Source of the DNA: a beta proteobacterium CB
GTDB taxonomy: Bacteria; Pseudomonadota; Gammaproteobacteria; Burkholderiales; Burkholderiaceae
Assembly: GCA_000342265.1 (NCBI GenBank)
Contig: CP004348.1
Span: 496,001 to 560,000 of the forward strand
Length of the DNA: 64,000 bases
Direction: 5' to 3'
Below, piece after piece: positions 37,391-46,050 of the stretch (the stretch's first letter is position 1; each line of letters starts with the position of its first letter). The notes under the pieces are model-generated. The model was not told where the DNA came from and did no database searches. It saw only the letters and a program-made list of their open reading frames with translations. The position numbers and the translations under genes are program-made.

Positions 37391-39208
37391 ATGAATAAGA
37401 CAGCCAAGATCATCATCACCGCTTTAGGCGGGGCAATCCTCTTTCTTGTATTGGGGGCCTGGTATGCAGCCTCGACTGTCGATCCGGTGCAGTTAACGAA
37501 GTTACTCTCTACTTCGGTAAAGGCTAATACTGGGCGAGAGTTAAAAATCGATGGACCGGTGACCTTGAGTTTTTTTCCAAGAATTTCTGTTTCAGCTGAG
37601 CGTTTGAGCTTGAGCAATGCCTCTTGGTCATCTGAGCCTGAAATGCTCACGCTCAAGCGGATTGAGCTGGACATTAAAACTCTGCCACTTCTTAGTAAGC
37701 GTATTGAGATTGGAAATGTGAAGCTTGCTGGCCTAGATCTGCTTCTCCAAAAAAATGCATCTGGTAAGGCAAACTGGGACATGAGTGTAGAGGCATCGGA
37801 TGCCGCCCCTGGTTCTAGTGGTGACAGTTCAGGCGCGACTTCAGTTGGCGACAATCTGATCTATATGGAGGGCATCTCTGTAGTCGATGCTCAGATTCAG
37901 TATCGCGATCCCTCTGGCTCGGTATCTAGCTATCAAATTCAGCGATTAGCATTGGCGGAGAGTGGCGATAAAACAACCGTTTCCCTCAGCATGAAAATCC
38001 AAGAGCAAGCTCTCGAGCTCAGTGGAAAAACAGGCTCTGTTTCCAATTTGTTGAGGCATTGGAATATTTCATCAACGCAATTCCCGCTTGATCTGAATCT
38101 GGCTATGAATAGCAAGTCTATGACGATTCAAGGCGAGGTAAATAAGGCCCCTAAGGCTCCGTCCACAATCAACTTGGCCTTGAGCTCAAAAGCATTTGAC
38201 TGGCCCACTATGGGCGTAGCTTCCAATGCAGCCCCTCAGGCTACAGCTGGACCTAAGTCAGTACCAGTCGTGCATCAAACCCAAAAGCCAGAGGCTAAGT
38301 ATTTATTTAGTAATGAGAGCATCCCTTTTGATGTGCTGCCTCAAGCTAAGGGAAAAATCGTGATCAGTATTGCTGAGTTAGGATTGCCAAAACGTAAACC
38401 GATCGAAAATCTCCAGACCACTTTGCAATTGGATGGCGGCGCTATTGACATCCCGCATCTAACGTTTCAGATGGGCAAAGGAACTGCTGATTTGCAGATC
38501 AACCTTTCTCAGTTGAATACATCAACCCCCATTTTCTCAGCCAAAGGGGTGACAAAGGATTTCACCTTAGAAAATTTACTCGCTAGGGTTGATCCAAGCT
38601 CGAAGGTTAGTGGGGGTAGTATGAAATTAGCATTTGATGTCAAGGCATCTGGAAATAGCCTGCATCAAATGGCATCAAATTCAAGCGGCAAGATTCAGTT
38701 GAGTGTCAACCAAGCCCGCATGGGTACAAATTTTTTAAATGATGCTGGTGACTTTGTTGTCACGCTTTTAGATTCTATGAATCCAATGCGTAGAAAAACG
38801 AGTGAGACGATTTTAGAGTGTGCAGTTGCTTACCTGCCAATTAATAATGGTCAAATCAATATCGCCAATACAGTTGGTGCTGAAACTGATAGGCTGAACA
38901 TCGTATTAGCTGGCTCCATCAATCTAAAAACGGAGGGAGTAAACCTGACGATTAATCCTCAGGAGAAATCTGGCTTGACCACTGGTCTTGATTTGGCTGG
39001 ATTGGTGAAGGTGGGTGGAACTCTGTCCAACCCTAAGGCGGCTATTAATCAAGCTGGAGTAGTAAATAGCGCCGTTTCGATTGGACTTGGATTTTTGACC
39101 GGCGGCGCAAGTATTCTGGCTGAGAATGCCAGATCAATGACTTCAAAAGCTCACCCCTGCCGTGATGCACTCCACCCCTGGTCAGATATCTACCCTGGGG
39201 CAGAGTAA
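37391..39208 (+). CDS. AsmA family protein
   Basis: A 605-residue envelope protein with an N-terminal membrane anchor (IIITALGGAILFLVLGAWYAA). The AsmA N-terminal domain follows (TVDPVQLTKLLSTSVKANTGRELKIDG and FFPRISVSAERLSLSN). The C-terminal AsmA half has repeated beta structure (NLTINPQEKSGLTTGLDLAGLVKVGG). AsmA-like proteins are thought to form lipid-bridging grooves between the inner and outer membrane. The length matches mid-size AsmA. ATG start at 37391. The C-terminal tail (HPCRDALHPW) has no obvious role. Confidence 0.88.
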   Translation: MNKTAKIIITALGGAILFLVLGAWYAASTVDPVQLTKLLSTSVKANTGRELKIDGPVTLSFFPRISVSAERLSLSNASWSSEPEMLTLKRIELDIKTLPLLSKRIEIGNVKLAGLDLLLQKNASGKANWDMSVEASDAAPGSSGDSSGATSVGDNLIYMEGISVVDAQIQYRDPSGSVSSYQIQRLALAESGDKTTVSLSMKIQEQALELSGKTGSVSNLLRHWNISSTQFPLDLNLAMNSKSMTIQGEVNKAPKAPSTINLALSSKAFDWPTMGVASNAAPQATAGPKSVPVVHQTQKPEAKYLFSNESIPFDVLPQAKGKIVISIAELGLPKRKPIENLQTTLQLDGGAIDIPHLTFQMGKGTADLQINLSQLNTSTPIFSAKGVTKDFTLENLLARVDPSSKVSGGSMKLAFDVKASGNSLHQMASNSSGKIQLSVNQARMGTNFLNDAGDFVVTLLDSMNPMRRKTSETILECAVAYLPINNGQINIANTVGAETDRLNIVLAGSINLKTEGVNLTINPQEKSGLTTGLDLAGLVKVGGTLSNPKAAINQAGVVNSAVSIGLGFLTGGASILAENARSMTSKAHPCRDALHPWSDIYPGAE

Positions 39209-39211
39209 TTC

Positions 39212-39559
39212 TTAAAATAATATTCCGCTGATAAAGAGACTGAATAAAGAAATAAAGATGCTGGCAAAGAACGCGGTCCAGAAGCTGGAGATCGTAAAGC
39301 CGCTCACTACCGCAGAAACCAACATCAGAACTAGGGCATTCACGACCAACAGAAATAATCCCATGGTGAGTACTGTTAGCGGTAGCGTAAACAGGATTAA
39401 TAAAGGCTTCACAACGGCATTGGCAAATCCAAGCAATAGGGCCGCGATTAACAGTGAGCCACCATCTGCAAAGCGAAGACCGCTAAAGAGATAGCTAGCA
39501 ACCCATAGGGATAAAGAGGTTAAGCCCCACTGAACTAAAAACGGTATTAAGTTACCCAT
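39212..39559 (-). CDS. Phage-holin-4-type membrane protein (YvlD-like)
   Basis: A 115-residue protein with four hydrophobic helices of the Phage_holin_4_2 family (LLIALLLGFANAVVKPLL-like core, NALVLMLVSAVVSGF loop). Such proteins are widespread chromosomal genes and not evidence of a prophage; their function is unknown. ATG at 39559 (MGNLIPFLVQWGL) is preferred because AAGGAT lies at suitable spacing. An ATG three codons earlier overlaps that ribosome-binding site. Ends four bases after the AsmA stop on the opposite strand. Confidence 0.85.
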   Translation of the reverse strand: MGNLIPFLVQWGLTSLSLWVASYLFSGLRFADGGSLLIAALLLGFANAVVKPLLILFTLPLTVLTMGLFLLVVNALVLMLVSAVVSGFTISSFWTAFFASIFISLFSLFISGILF

Positions 39560-39615
39560 GATGAGCATCCTTTTTTAAATGAACTGTACTCTTAACGCTA
39601 AATATTATCAGGGCT

Positions 39616-39819
39616 TTAATAGTGGGGAGGGATTTCATCTTTTGGGCTGCTGTTACCGATGCCGTCCGCACTACTAGCTTGTTCTTTAATCGATTTAAGC
39701 TCGCGATATAGAAATTCAATTTGTTGCTGTTGTTTGTAGATGGTTTGATTTAGCTGATCAATCAGATCTTCAGTAAAGCTGAGTTTGATTTCAAGGTTAG
39801 TGATGCGATCTTCAGTCAT
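39616..39819 (-). CDS. slyX: SlyX family protein
   Basis: A 67-residue coiled-coil protein matching SlyX: RITNLEIKLSFTEDLIDQLN, then a glutamine-rich heptad stretch and the C-terminal PPHY tetrapeptide that is a hallmark of the family. Function unknown; conserved in proteobacteria. It lies between the DUF1653-like gene (upstream) and the holin-like gene (downstream), all on the minus strand with short gaps, so a small operon is possible. Confidence 0.92.
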   Translation of the reverse strand: MTEDRITNLEIKLSFTEDLIDQLNQTIYKQQQQIEFLYRELKSIKEQASSADGIGNSSPKDEIPPHY

Positions 39820-39840
39820 TTTAATTTCTCTATTTTGATT

Positions 39841-40062
39841 TTAAGCATCGACCAATTCGAATCGACCATCTTCCATCTCTGCTTTTGGTCTAATCCAAAA
39901 GTCGTGTGACTGAAGTGATTCATAGACATAGGCTGGCTCAAGATTGGCTTCAACATTGGCAAGCAGCACCACTTTATAAAAACCGCCCGTCTTAATGTGC
40001 CTTAGCTTGCTGCCTGGCTTAAAGAGGCCATCATCGGCATCCGCCATTTTTGGTTTGCTCAT
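39841..40062 (-). CDS. DUF1653-like small protein
   Basis: A 73-residue soluble protein. The segment [25 protein letters not shown] followed by [19 protein letters not shown] resembles the DUF1653 pattern (short beta domain describing a hydrophobic barrel, with the WxRP motif). Function unknown. First of three closely spaced minus-strand genes (this, slyX, holin-like). ATG at 40062 diverges from the luciferase-like oxidoreductase 34 bases away. Confidence 0.7.
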   Translation of the reverse strand: MSKPKMADADDGLFKPGSKLRHIKTGGFYKVVLLANVEANLEPAYVYESLQSHDFWIRPKAEMEDGRFELVDA

Positions 40063-40095
40063 GTTAAAAAAGTGCTTTCTCAGTATGATCTACGT

Positions 40096-41112
40096 ATGAC
40101 AAACTCTGTCCCATACTCCATTCTAGATATATCTCCAATTCCACAGGGATTTACCGCTGGAGACGCCTTGCGCAATTCACTGGATGTCGCTCAGCATGCT
40201 GAGGTTTTGGGCTACACCCGCTATTGGGTGGCAGAGCATCACAATATGACGGGTAATGCCAGCTCCGCTACTGCAGTTTTGGTTGCTTACATAGCTGGAG
40301 GCACCAAAATCATTCGCGTTGGTTCTGGCGGTGTGATGTTGCCAAACCATGCTCCATTAGTCATTGCGGAGCAATTTGGTACTTTGGCATCTATCTACCC
40401 AGGTAGGATTGAGTTGGGCTTAGGGCGTGCGCCAGGCACAGATCCAATGACGGCTAGAGCCTTGCGTCGAGATTTGCTCGGAAGCGATGACCGCTTTCCG
40501 CAGGATATTCGAGAGCTGCAGCATTACTTTGGCCCCATCCAGGAGGGTCAAGCTGTGAGAGCTATTCCGGGTGCGGATACTGAGGTGCCGATTTGGATCC
40601 TGGGTTCTAGCTTGTATGGAGCTCAACTGGCAGCCCATTTCGGCTTGCCTTATGCCTTTGCCTCTCACTTTGCGCCAGAACAATTATTAGATGCAATGGC
40701 AACCTATCGTGAGTTGTTTAAGCCATCCAATAAGTTGGCCAAACCCTACTGCGCATTTTTAATGAATGTAGTCGCTGCTGATACCGATGAAGAGGCTGCT
40801 CATTTATTTACAACTTTGCAGCAGAACGTAATTCGCATGCGCCGGAATACCCGTGGGCAATTACCGCCGCCGATTGAAAATTTAGACGACTTCTGTGAGT
40901 CACACGAAAAGACTACTGCCGCCCATGCTCTTCGCTGCTCTGCTGTTGGCTCTATGCAAACGGTCAGAAAAGAGATGCAGTATTGGCTCGATCAGACTGA
41001 GGCAAATGAAATTATCATGACAGGCCAAATTTATGATCATCAAGCGCGATTAAGATCGTTTGAGATTGCCGCTGAAGCAGCAAAGGGTTTGCGGTTTAAC
41101 TCTAAAGTTTGA
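40096..41112 (+). CDS. Luciferase-like (LLM class) flavin-dependent oxidoreductase
   Basis: A 338-residue TIM-barrel oxidoreductase of the bacterial luciferase superfamily, likely using reduced flavin. Typical segments are [40 protein letters not shown] and [14 protein letters not shown]. This subgroup (YhbW-like, MsnO8-type) has unknown substrates. ATG at 40096 ([11 protein letters not shown]) fits the family N-terminus. A GTG at 40072 would add eight residues. TATGAT at 40084 could be a -10 box, which would make the leader very short. The 3' end overlaps the converging PIN gene by 11 bases. Confidence 0.9.
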   Translation: MTNSVPYSILDISPIPQGFTAGDALRNSLDVAQHAEVLGYTRYWVAEHHNMTGNASSATAVLVAYIAGGTKIIRVGSGGVMLPNHAPLVIAEQFGTLASIYPGRIELGLGRAPGTDPMTARALRRDLLGSDDRFPQDIRELQHYFGPIQEGQAVRAIPGADTEVPIWILGSSLYGAQLAAHFGLPYAFASHFAPEQLLDAMATYRELFKPSNKLAKPYCAFLMNVVAADTDEEAAHLFTTLQQNVIRMRRNTRGQLPPPIENLDDFCESHEKTTAAHALRCSAVGSMQTVRKEMQYWLDQTEANEIIMTGQIYDHQARLRSFEIAAEAAKGLRFNSKV

Positions 41113-41518
41113 AGGCGTTGTAATTACTGGTAATCAGAATATTTTCTTTGGCAGCTTGAGTGGCCAAATCTAGTACTGCATTGTCTTTGCTAATAAGTAT
41201 TGTTGGTCTGAACTGATAGGCTAAATCCAAGAAGATCTGATCATCCGGATCATGGCATCTCCAAGGTGCGGGAGCTAGACAGGAATCGTCATGCTGCCGA
41301 GCGATAGATTGCCATTGAGCCAAAATAGCCGCTTGAGTTGCTTCATTGAGCTTAAAGAGGGGGCGCGAGATGACGTCGGCAAGCTCCAACACAGTCTTTT
41401 GACTCGCAATTGCAGGAATGCTTCCGCTCACAATTGCTTGTTTTAAGTTGCCGGCTCTTTCGTCATTAAAGACAAAAATATCTAACAAGATATTGGTGTC
41501 TAAAACGACCGGTTTCAT
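41102..41518 (-). CDS. PIN-domain ribonuclease-like protein (putative toxin)
   Basis: A 138-residue single PIN domain. Acidic active-site residues are visible in [10 protein letters not shown] (Asp7), in TVLELADV (Glu) and in [13 protein letters not shown] (Asp cluster), which coordinate Mg2+ in PIN nucleases. This subgroup is labelled a toxin-antitoxin toxin, but no antitoxin gene is adjacent. Instead its ATG overlaps the stop of yaeQ by four bases (ATGA). It may be a free-standing nuclease rather than a toxin. ATG at 41518. Confidence 0.87.
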   Translation of the reverse strand: MKPVVLDTNILLDIFVFNDERAGNLKQAIVSGSIPAIASQKTVLELADVISRPLFKLNEATQAAILAQWQSIARQHDDSCLAPAPWRCHDPDDQIFLDLAYQFRPTILISKDNAVLDLATQAAKENILITSNYNAFKL

Positions 41519-42063
41519 TGCTGTTGATTGCGCCAGATCTCTGGGGTGATAGTCACTTGACCCATATCTGAAGAAACATACGCTTCCCCATCTTGAATAT
41601 TCACATGCAGAACCATGCTGCGCTCAACTAGCTTATTGAGTTCTTTGGCTTGCTCTGCTGGAATAGAAAGCACCTGAAGGTTGCGGGCGCGGGTCAGCTT
41701 GTTGGCAATCCCGTCCCACCAGATTTTGCTGGTGTGTCCGCCATAGCAATAGACGATCACTTGATCAGATCGACCGCAGGCCTTGAGGATGCGTCGCTCA
41801 TCTGGTTGACCTACTTCAATCCAAAGCTTGATGGCATCCGTGAGGTCTTTGATCCAAAGGTCAGGTTCATCGGTATCGCTTAAACCTTTAGTAAAAGCCA
41901 GGTCTTCCTGTGCTTGCAGGGCAAAAGCAATGATGCGCACCATCATTCGCTCTTCGGTTTCAGAGGGGTGCTTTGCGATAGTAAGGGAGTGACTGCCGTA
42001 ATAGTGGCGGTCAGAGTCTGCGACGTGGAGGTCGGCTTTGTGGATAGTTGCGCGTAGAGCCAT
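41515..42063 (-). CDS. yaeQ: YaeQ family protein
   Basis: A 182-residue protein of the YaeQ family, recognisable from MALRATIHKADLHVADSDRH, ETEERMMVRIIAFAL and DLWIKDLTDAIKLWIEVGQPDERRI. YaeQ structures are variants of the PD-(D/E)XK nuclease fold, although activity is not established. ATG at 42063. The four-base overlap with the downstream PIN gene indicates translational coupling of two nuclease-fold proteins. Confidence 0.93.
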   Translation of the reverse strand: MALRATIHKADLHVADSDRHYYGSHSLTIAKHPSETEERMMVRIIAFALQAQEDLAFTKGLSDTDEPDLWIKDLTDAIKLWIEVGQPDERRILKACGRSDQVIVYCYGGHTSKIWWDGIANKLTRARNLQVLSIPAEQAKELNKLVERSMVLHVNIQDGEAYVSSDMGQVTITPEIWRNQQQ

Positions 42064-42152
42064 GGCGCATTATCGCCTTTAAAAGAGGGCAAGCCGGATC
42101 TCCCAGTATTATTTAGAAAATTACCCTGATTTACTGTGTATCGTAGAGTCCC

Positions 42153-43763
42153 ATGATCCGTATTACTGAACTTCGCTTGCCTATTAGCCATCCCCCTGAG
42201 GCATTGGAAGAGGCGATCTTGAAGCGCCTGAATATCCAGGCTCAGGATCTGATTCGGTTTGATGTATTTAAGCGAAGCTACGATGCCAGGAAAAATGTGG
42301 CCTTAGCCTTCATCTATACGGTAGATCTATCGGTAAAGAATGAAGAGAAGCTGCTTAAGCAGTTTACGAATGACATTCACATCAGGCCATCACCCGATAC
42401 AAGTTATCACTTTGTGGCCAATGCCTCACAAGCAAAAAACCAAAACTTTGAACGTCCTGTCGTCATTGGATTTGGGCCTTGTGGAATTTTTGCTGCCTTG
42501 GTGTTGGCGCAGATGGGTTTTAAGCCCATCGTACTAGAGCGTGGCAAACCGGTACGTGAGCGCACCCAAGATACTTGGGGCTTGTGGCGCAAGAATATCC
42601 TCAATCCAGAATCCAATGTGCAATTTGGTGAGGGTGGGGCGGGTACATTTTCTGATGGCAAGCTTTATAGTCAAATTAAAGACCCAAAGTTTTATGGTCG
42701 CAAGGTCATCGCAGAATTTATTAAAGCCGGTGCTCCAGAAGAAATTCGTTATGTAGCTAAGCCGCATATTGGAACCTTCCGATTGGTTGGCGTTGTTGAA
42801 AGAATGCGCCAAGAAATTATTGAGCTTGGTGGTGAGATTCGCTTTTCACAAAAGGTCATCGGCTTTGATATCCAGAATGATCAAATTGTCGGAGTCAGGA
42901 TTGAAGGGCATCCAAACTTGCAAGCGAGCCACGTGGTGCTGGCCTTGGGTCACAGTGCTCGCGATACCTTTGAAGCCTTGCACGCAGCTGGCGTCTATAT
43001 GGAAGCCAAGCCTTTTTCAGTAGGCTTTCGTATTGAGCATCCACAATCTTTGATCGACAAGGCGCGCTTAGGCCCTCACGCTGGTAATGAGCTCATCGGT
43101 GCAGCTGATTACAAATTGGTTCATCACGCCAAGAATGGTCGTGCAGTCTATAGCTTCTGTATGTGCCCAGGCGGAACTGTGGTTGCTGCAACTTCCGAGC
43201 CAAATCGTGTTGTGACGAACGGAATGAGTCAGTATTCTCGCAATGAGCGCAATGCGAATGCCGGTATTGTTGTTGGCATTACCCCCGAAGACTATCCCGG
43301 TGGTCCTCTAGCGGGTATTGAGTTTCAAAGAGCTTTAGAGTCCAAGGCATATGAGTTGGGCGGATCTACCTATGAAGCCCCGGGACAATTGGTAGGGGAT
43401 TTCCTCGCCGGTAAGGCTTCTACAGACTTTGGTTCTGTAATGCCATCTTATAAACCTGGCGTACATTTGACAGATCTTGCAGATGCCTTACCTCCTTATG
43501 CAATTGAGGCGATTCGAGAGGCGATTCCTGCTTTTGAAAAACAGATTAAAGGTTTTTCTATGAAGGACGCGGTATTGACTGGTATTGAAACGCGCACATC
43601 ATCCCCTTTGCGGATTACTCGAGGTGCAAATTTCCAGAGTCTCAATATCAAAGGCCTTTATCCTGCGGGCGAAGGTGCTGGCTATGCGGGCGGCATCTTG
43701 TCGGCTGGGGTTGATGGAATTAAAGTAGCTGAAGCAGTTGCGCTCGACTATCTTTCTAAATAA
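42153..43763 (+). CDS. FAD-dependent dehydrogenase (COG2509 type)
   Basis: A 536-residue flavoprotein. An N-terminal domain of about 100 residues precedes the FAD-binding motif IGFGPCGIFAALVLAQMG. Further family segments are QFGEGGAGTFSDGKLYSQI, VLALGHSARDTFEAL and a C-terminal GEGAGYAGGILSAGVDGIK. These uncharacterised dehydrogenases are widespread; substrate unknown. ATG start at 42153. hemN follows only 19 bases after the stop, so the two are probably co-transcribed. Confidence 0.87.
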   Translation: MIRITELRLPISHPPEALEEAILKRLNIQAQDLIRFDVFKRSYDARKNVALAFIYTVDLSVKNEEKLLKQFTNDIHIRPSPDTSYHFVANASQAKNQNFERPVVIGFGPCGIFAALVLAQMGFKPIVLERGKPVRERTQDTWGLWRKNILNPESNVQFGEGGAGTFSDGKLYSQIKDPKFYGRKVIAEFIKAGAPEEIRYVAKPHIGTFRLVGVVERMRQEIIELGGEIRFSQKVIGFDIQNDQIVGVRIEGHPNLQASHVVLALGHSARDTFEALHAAGVYMEAKPFSVGFRIEHPQSLIDKARLGPHAGNELIGAADYKLVHHAKNGRAVYSFCMCPGGTVVAATSEPNRVVTNGMSQYSRNERNANAGIVVGITPEDYPGGPLAGIEFQRALESKAYELGGSTYEAPGQLVGDFLAGKASTDFGSVMPSYKPGVHLTDLADALPPYAIEAIREAIPAFEKQIKGFSMKDAVLTGIETRTSSPLRITRGANFQSLNIKGLYPAGEGAGYAGGILSAGVDGIKVAEAVALDYLSK

Positions 43764-43782
43764 CTCAATAGGCGGATTTCTG

Positions 43783-45198
43783 ATGAGTTCTGTGGCGTCT
43801 GATTTAAGCCCAAATGAAAAAGAAGTGCTTTTTCATCCGGAGCTATTACAGAAGTTTGATATCAATGGGCCACGCTACACCTCTTATCCCAGCGCCGATC
43901 GTTTTCATCATGAGTTTGGTGAGTCTGATTATTTGGGGGCCTTGCAACGTGTAGCTAAGGTTAATGAGCCGCTATCACTATATTTTCATTTGCCGTTCTG
44001 CCCCAACATTTGTTACTACTGTGGTTGCAACAAGATCATCACTAAAGACCATGGTCGAAGCGCTAAGTACATCAAGTATTTGGCCAAAGAGATGGCGATG
44101 GTTTGTGCAGCCATGGGTGCCCAGAAAAAAATACCCGTGACCCAGTTGCATTGGGGTGGCGGTACACCTACATTTTTGTCTCACGAAGAGATGGTCGAGT
44201 TGATGCAGCATACACGTGAGCATTTCGATCTACTTCCTGGCGGCGAATACTCAATTGAGATTGATCCAAGACGAGTGACCGAGGAAGATATTGCCTTGCT
44301 TGCTGAATTAGGCTTTAACCGCATTAGCTTGGGTGTTCAAGATTTCAATCTTGAGGTTCAGCAGGCGGTGCACCGCGTACAAACTATTGAGGAAACTCAG
44401 GCAGTAATGAATTGGTCGAGAAAGTATGGATTTAAATCCAGAAGTGTAGACCTGATTTATGGCCTACCAAAACAAACGCCCGAGACTTTTAAAGAGACTG
44501 TCGATGTTGTCCTGAAGATGAGCCCCGATCGATTATCCGTCTACAACTATGCGCATTTGCCTCACATTTTTAAGCCCCAACGCAGAATTGCTGAAGCAGA
44601 TTTACCGGGGGCTGCAGACAAGCTAGATATCTTGTCGAACACTATAGAGAGACTAGGTGAGGCGGGTTATGTGTTTATTGGTATGGACCACTTTGCCAAG
44701 CCTGATGATGAGTTAGCGCTTGCCCAGAAAGAGGGTAAGTTGCATCGTAATTTCCAGGGTTATTCAACCCAAGCAGAGTGCGATCTCTTGGCTTTTGGCA
44801 TCTCTTCGATTGGTAAGGTCGATGATTGTTATTCTCAAAATGTTCGCACCTTAGATGAGTACTACGCTGCCATTGATGATGGCCATCTGCCTACCCTCCG
44901 AGGTTTGCGTCTAGATCAGGATGATTTACTCCGCCGTGAATTAATCGGCGAGCTAATGTGTCAATTTGCCCTCGATACAGAACAGTTTGCTCATGCCCAT
45001 CAAATTGATTTCTCAAGCTACTTCAAAACAGAGATTGAGGAACTCAAGCATCTAGAGGAAGCTGGTCTCTTGGAGTGGCGGGGCACCAAAATGCTTGTAC
45101 CTATCAAGGGTAGGCTCTTGGCTAGACGTGTGGCGATGACTTTTGATCGTCACCTCAGGGAATCTCAAGCTAAGGGCACTTATTCCAAAGTACTGTGA
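43783..45198 (+). CDS. hemN: Oxygen-independent coproporphyrinogen III oxidase
   Basis: Radical-SAM enzyme that decarboxylates coproporphyrinogen III in haem synthesis without oxygen. The cluster cysteines are C73, C77 and C80 in CPNICYYCGC, with the extra HemN-type C82. Other conserved blocks are GGGTPTFLS and LGVQDFNLEVQQAVHRVQ. The 471-residue length and the N-terminal NGPRYTSYPSADRF segment indicate genuine HemN rather than HemW. ATG at 43783 is preferred over an in-frame codon at 43738 that overlaps the upstream gene; AGGCGG precedes it. It is followed by two FNR-type sites and ompW, a low-oxygen neighbourhood. Confidence 0.95.
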   Translation: MSSVASDLSPNEKEVLFHPELLQKFDINGPRYTSYPSADRFHHEFGESDYLGALQRVAKVNEPLSLYFHLPFCPNICYYCGCNKIITKDHGRSAKYIKYLAKEMAMVCAAMGAQKKIPVTQLHWGGGTPTFLSHEEMVELMQHTREHFDLLPGGEYSIEIDPRRVTEEDIALLAELGFNRISLGVQDFNLEVQQAVHRVQTIEETQAVMNWSRKYGFKSRSVDLIYGLPKQTPETFKETVDVVLKMSPDRLSVYNYAHLPHIFKPQRRIAEADLPGAADKLDILSNTIERLGEAGYVFIGMDHFAKPDDELALAQKEGKLHRNFQGYSTQAECDLLAFGISSIGKVDDCYSQNVRTLDEYYAAIDDGHLPTLRGLRLDQDDLLRRELIGELMCQFALDTEQFAHAHQIDFSSYFKTEIEELKHLEEAGLLEWRGTKMLVPIKGRLLARRVAMTFDRHLRESQAKGTYSKVL

Positions 45199-45203
45199 TC
45201 AAT

Positions 45204-45217
45204 TTGATCTGGATCAA
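45204..45217. promoter_or_regulatory. Perfect FNR/Anr-type site 1 upstream of ompW
   Basis: TTGATCTGGATCAA is an exact TTGAT-N4-ATCAA match six bases after the hemN stop, 137 bases before the ompW start. A half-site GATCAAAA follows. Confidence 0.7.
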
Positions 45218-45275
45218 AAACAGATCAAAACAGTGTTGCTTTTAAACCCATAAAAAATTTCAGTAGCCCTTGAAT

Positions 45276-45289
45276 TTGATTTGCATCAA
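45276..45289. promoter_or_regulatory. Perfect FNR/Anr-type site 2 upstream of ompW
   Basis: TTGATTTGCATCAA is a second exact match, 65 bases before the ompW ATG. If centred at -41.5, the -10 would be GAAAAT near 45312, plausible for a class II activated promoter. Confidence 0.72.
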
Positions 45290-45353
45290 ATTCAAACCCC
45301 ATCTTCAATTTGAAAATAGACTCATCAAATTGATAACAGAAAAGGGGTACATC

Positions 45354-45983
45354 ATGCGTATTAAAACTCTAGTAGCCGCTATGGCAGCAGTAGCTTCATT
45401 GGCTCCAATTGCCGCTCAAGCTCAATCCTCAAGCGAGAACCCATGGATGGTTCGTGTGCGTGCGGCTTATTTAGATTGGACAAATGGCCAAACTGAAACA
45501 GTTCAAACTGCAAACATAACAGCCCGTAAGCAGATGATTCCTGAGTTTGATATTAGCTATTTCTTTACGAAGAATATTGCGGCTGAGTTAGTTCTGACAT
45601 ACCCACAAACAGTAACTATTAATGCTGGATCTAATAGTATTGGTACCATCAAGGCATTGCCCCCATCACTATTATTGCAATACCACTTCACTGATTTGGG
45701 TGCATTCAAGCCTTACGTTGGCGCTGGTGTCAATTACACAATTTTTAGTAACCGTAATAATTTATCACTTGGTGGCACTCAATATACTGTTGATAGCTCA
45801 AGCTTTGGTGCGGTCGGCCAGGTTGGTATGGATTACATGCTCGACAAGAATTGGGGTCTAAACTTGGATGTGAAGTACATCTCCATGAATACAAACGTAA
45901 GCAATGCAGCTACAGGTGCCAGCATAGGTAAGCTTAACTTAAGCCCATGGACGCCAGCAGTTGGTGTGACATATAAGTTCTAA
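45354..45983 (+). CDS. ompW: OmpW family outer-membrane protein
   Basis: Small eight-stranded outer-membrane beta-barrel, 209 residues. The signal peptide MRIKTLVAAMAAVASLAPIA with cleavage after AQA precedes NPWMVRVRAAYLDW, the OmpW N-terminal strand. Later strands include LLQYHFTDLGAFKPYVGAGVN and WTPAVGVTYKF with a terminal Phe, the assembly signal. ATG at 45354 has AAAAGGGG upstream; an in-frame start at 45270 adds 28 non-signal residues. OmpW is FNR-controlled in E. coli, and here two perfect FNR boxes precede it. A terminator follows. Confidence 0.93.
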   Translation: MRIKTLVAAMAAVASLAPIAAQAQSSSENPWMVRVRAAYLDWTNGQTETVQTANITARKQMIPEFDISYFFTKNIAAELVLTYPQTVTINAGSNSIGTIKALPPSLLLQYHFTDLGAFKPYVGAGVNYTIFSNRNNLSLGGTQYTVDSSSFGAVGQVGMDYMLDKNWGLNLDVKYISMNTNVSNAATGASIGKLNLSPWTPAVGVTYKF

Positions 45984-46017
45984 GTTGTTTGCCTAGTTCG
46001 GATGCTTCGGTATCTAA

Positions 46018-46047
46018 AGTAAAGGCCCTGTAGATAGGGCCTTTACT
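46018..46047. terminator. Bidirectional terminator between ompW and the kinase gene
   Basis: AGTAAAGGCCCT and AGGGCCTTTACT form a perfect 12-base stem with a six-base loop, followed by a T-rich tail. Confidence 0.9.
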
Positions 46048-46050
46048 GTT

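Noticed and set aside
39212..39559. Prophage signal from the holin-like gene
   Set aside because: This holin-4 family is a common chromosomal gene and no other phage genes are present.
41102..41518. Classic toxin-antitoxin module for the PIN gene
   Set aside because: No antitoxin-sized gene lies on either side; the partner is yaeQ.
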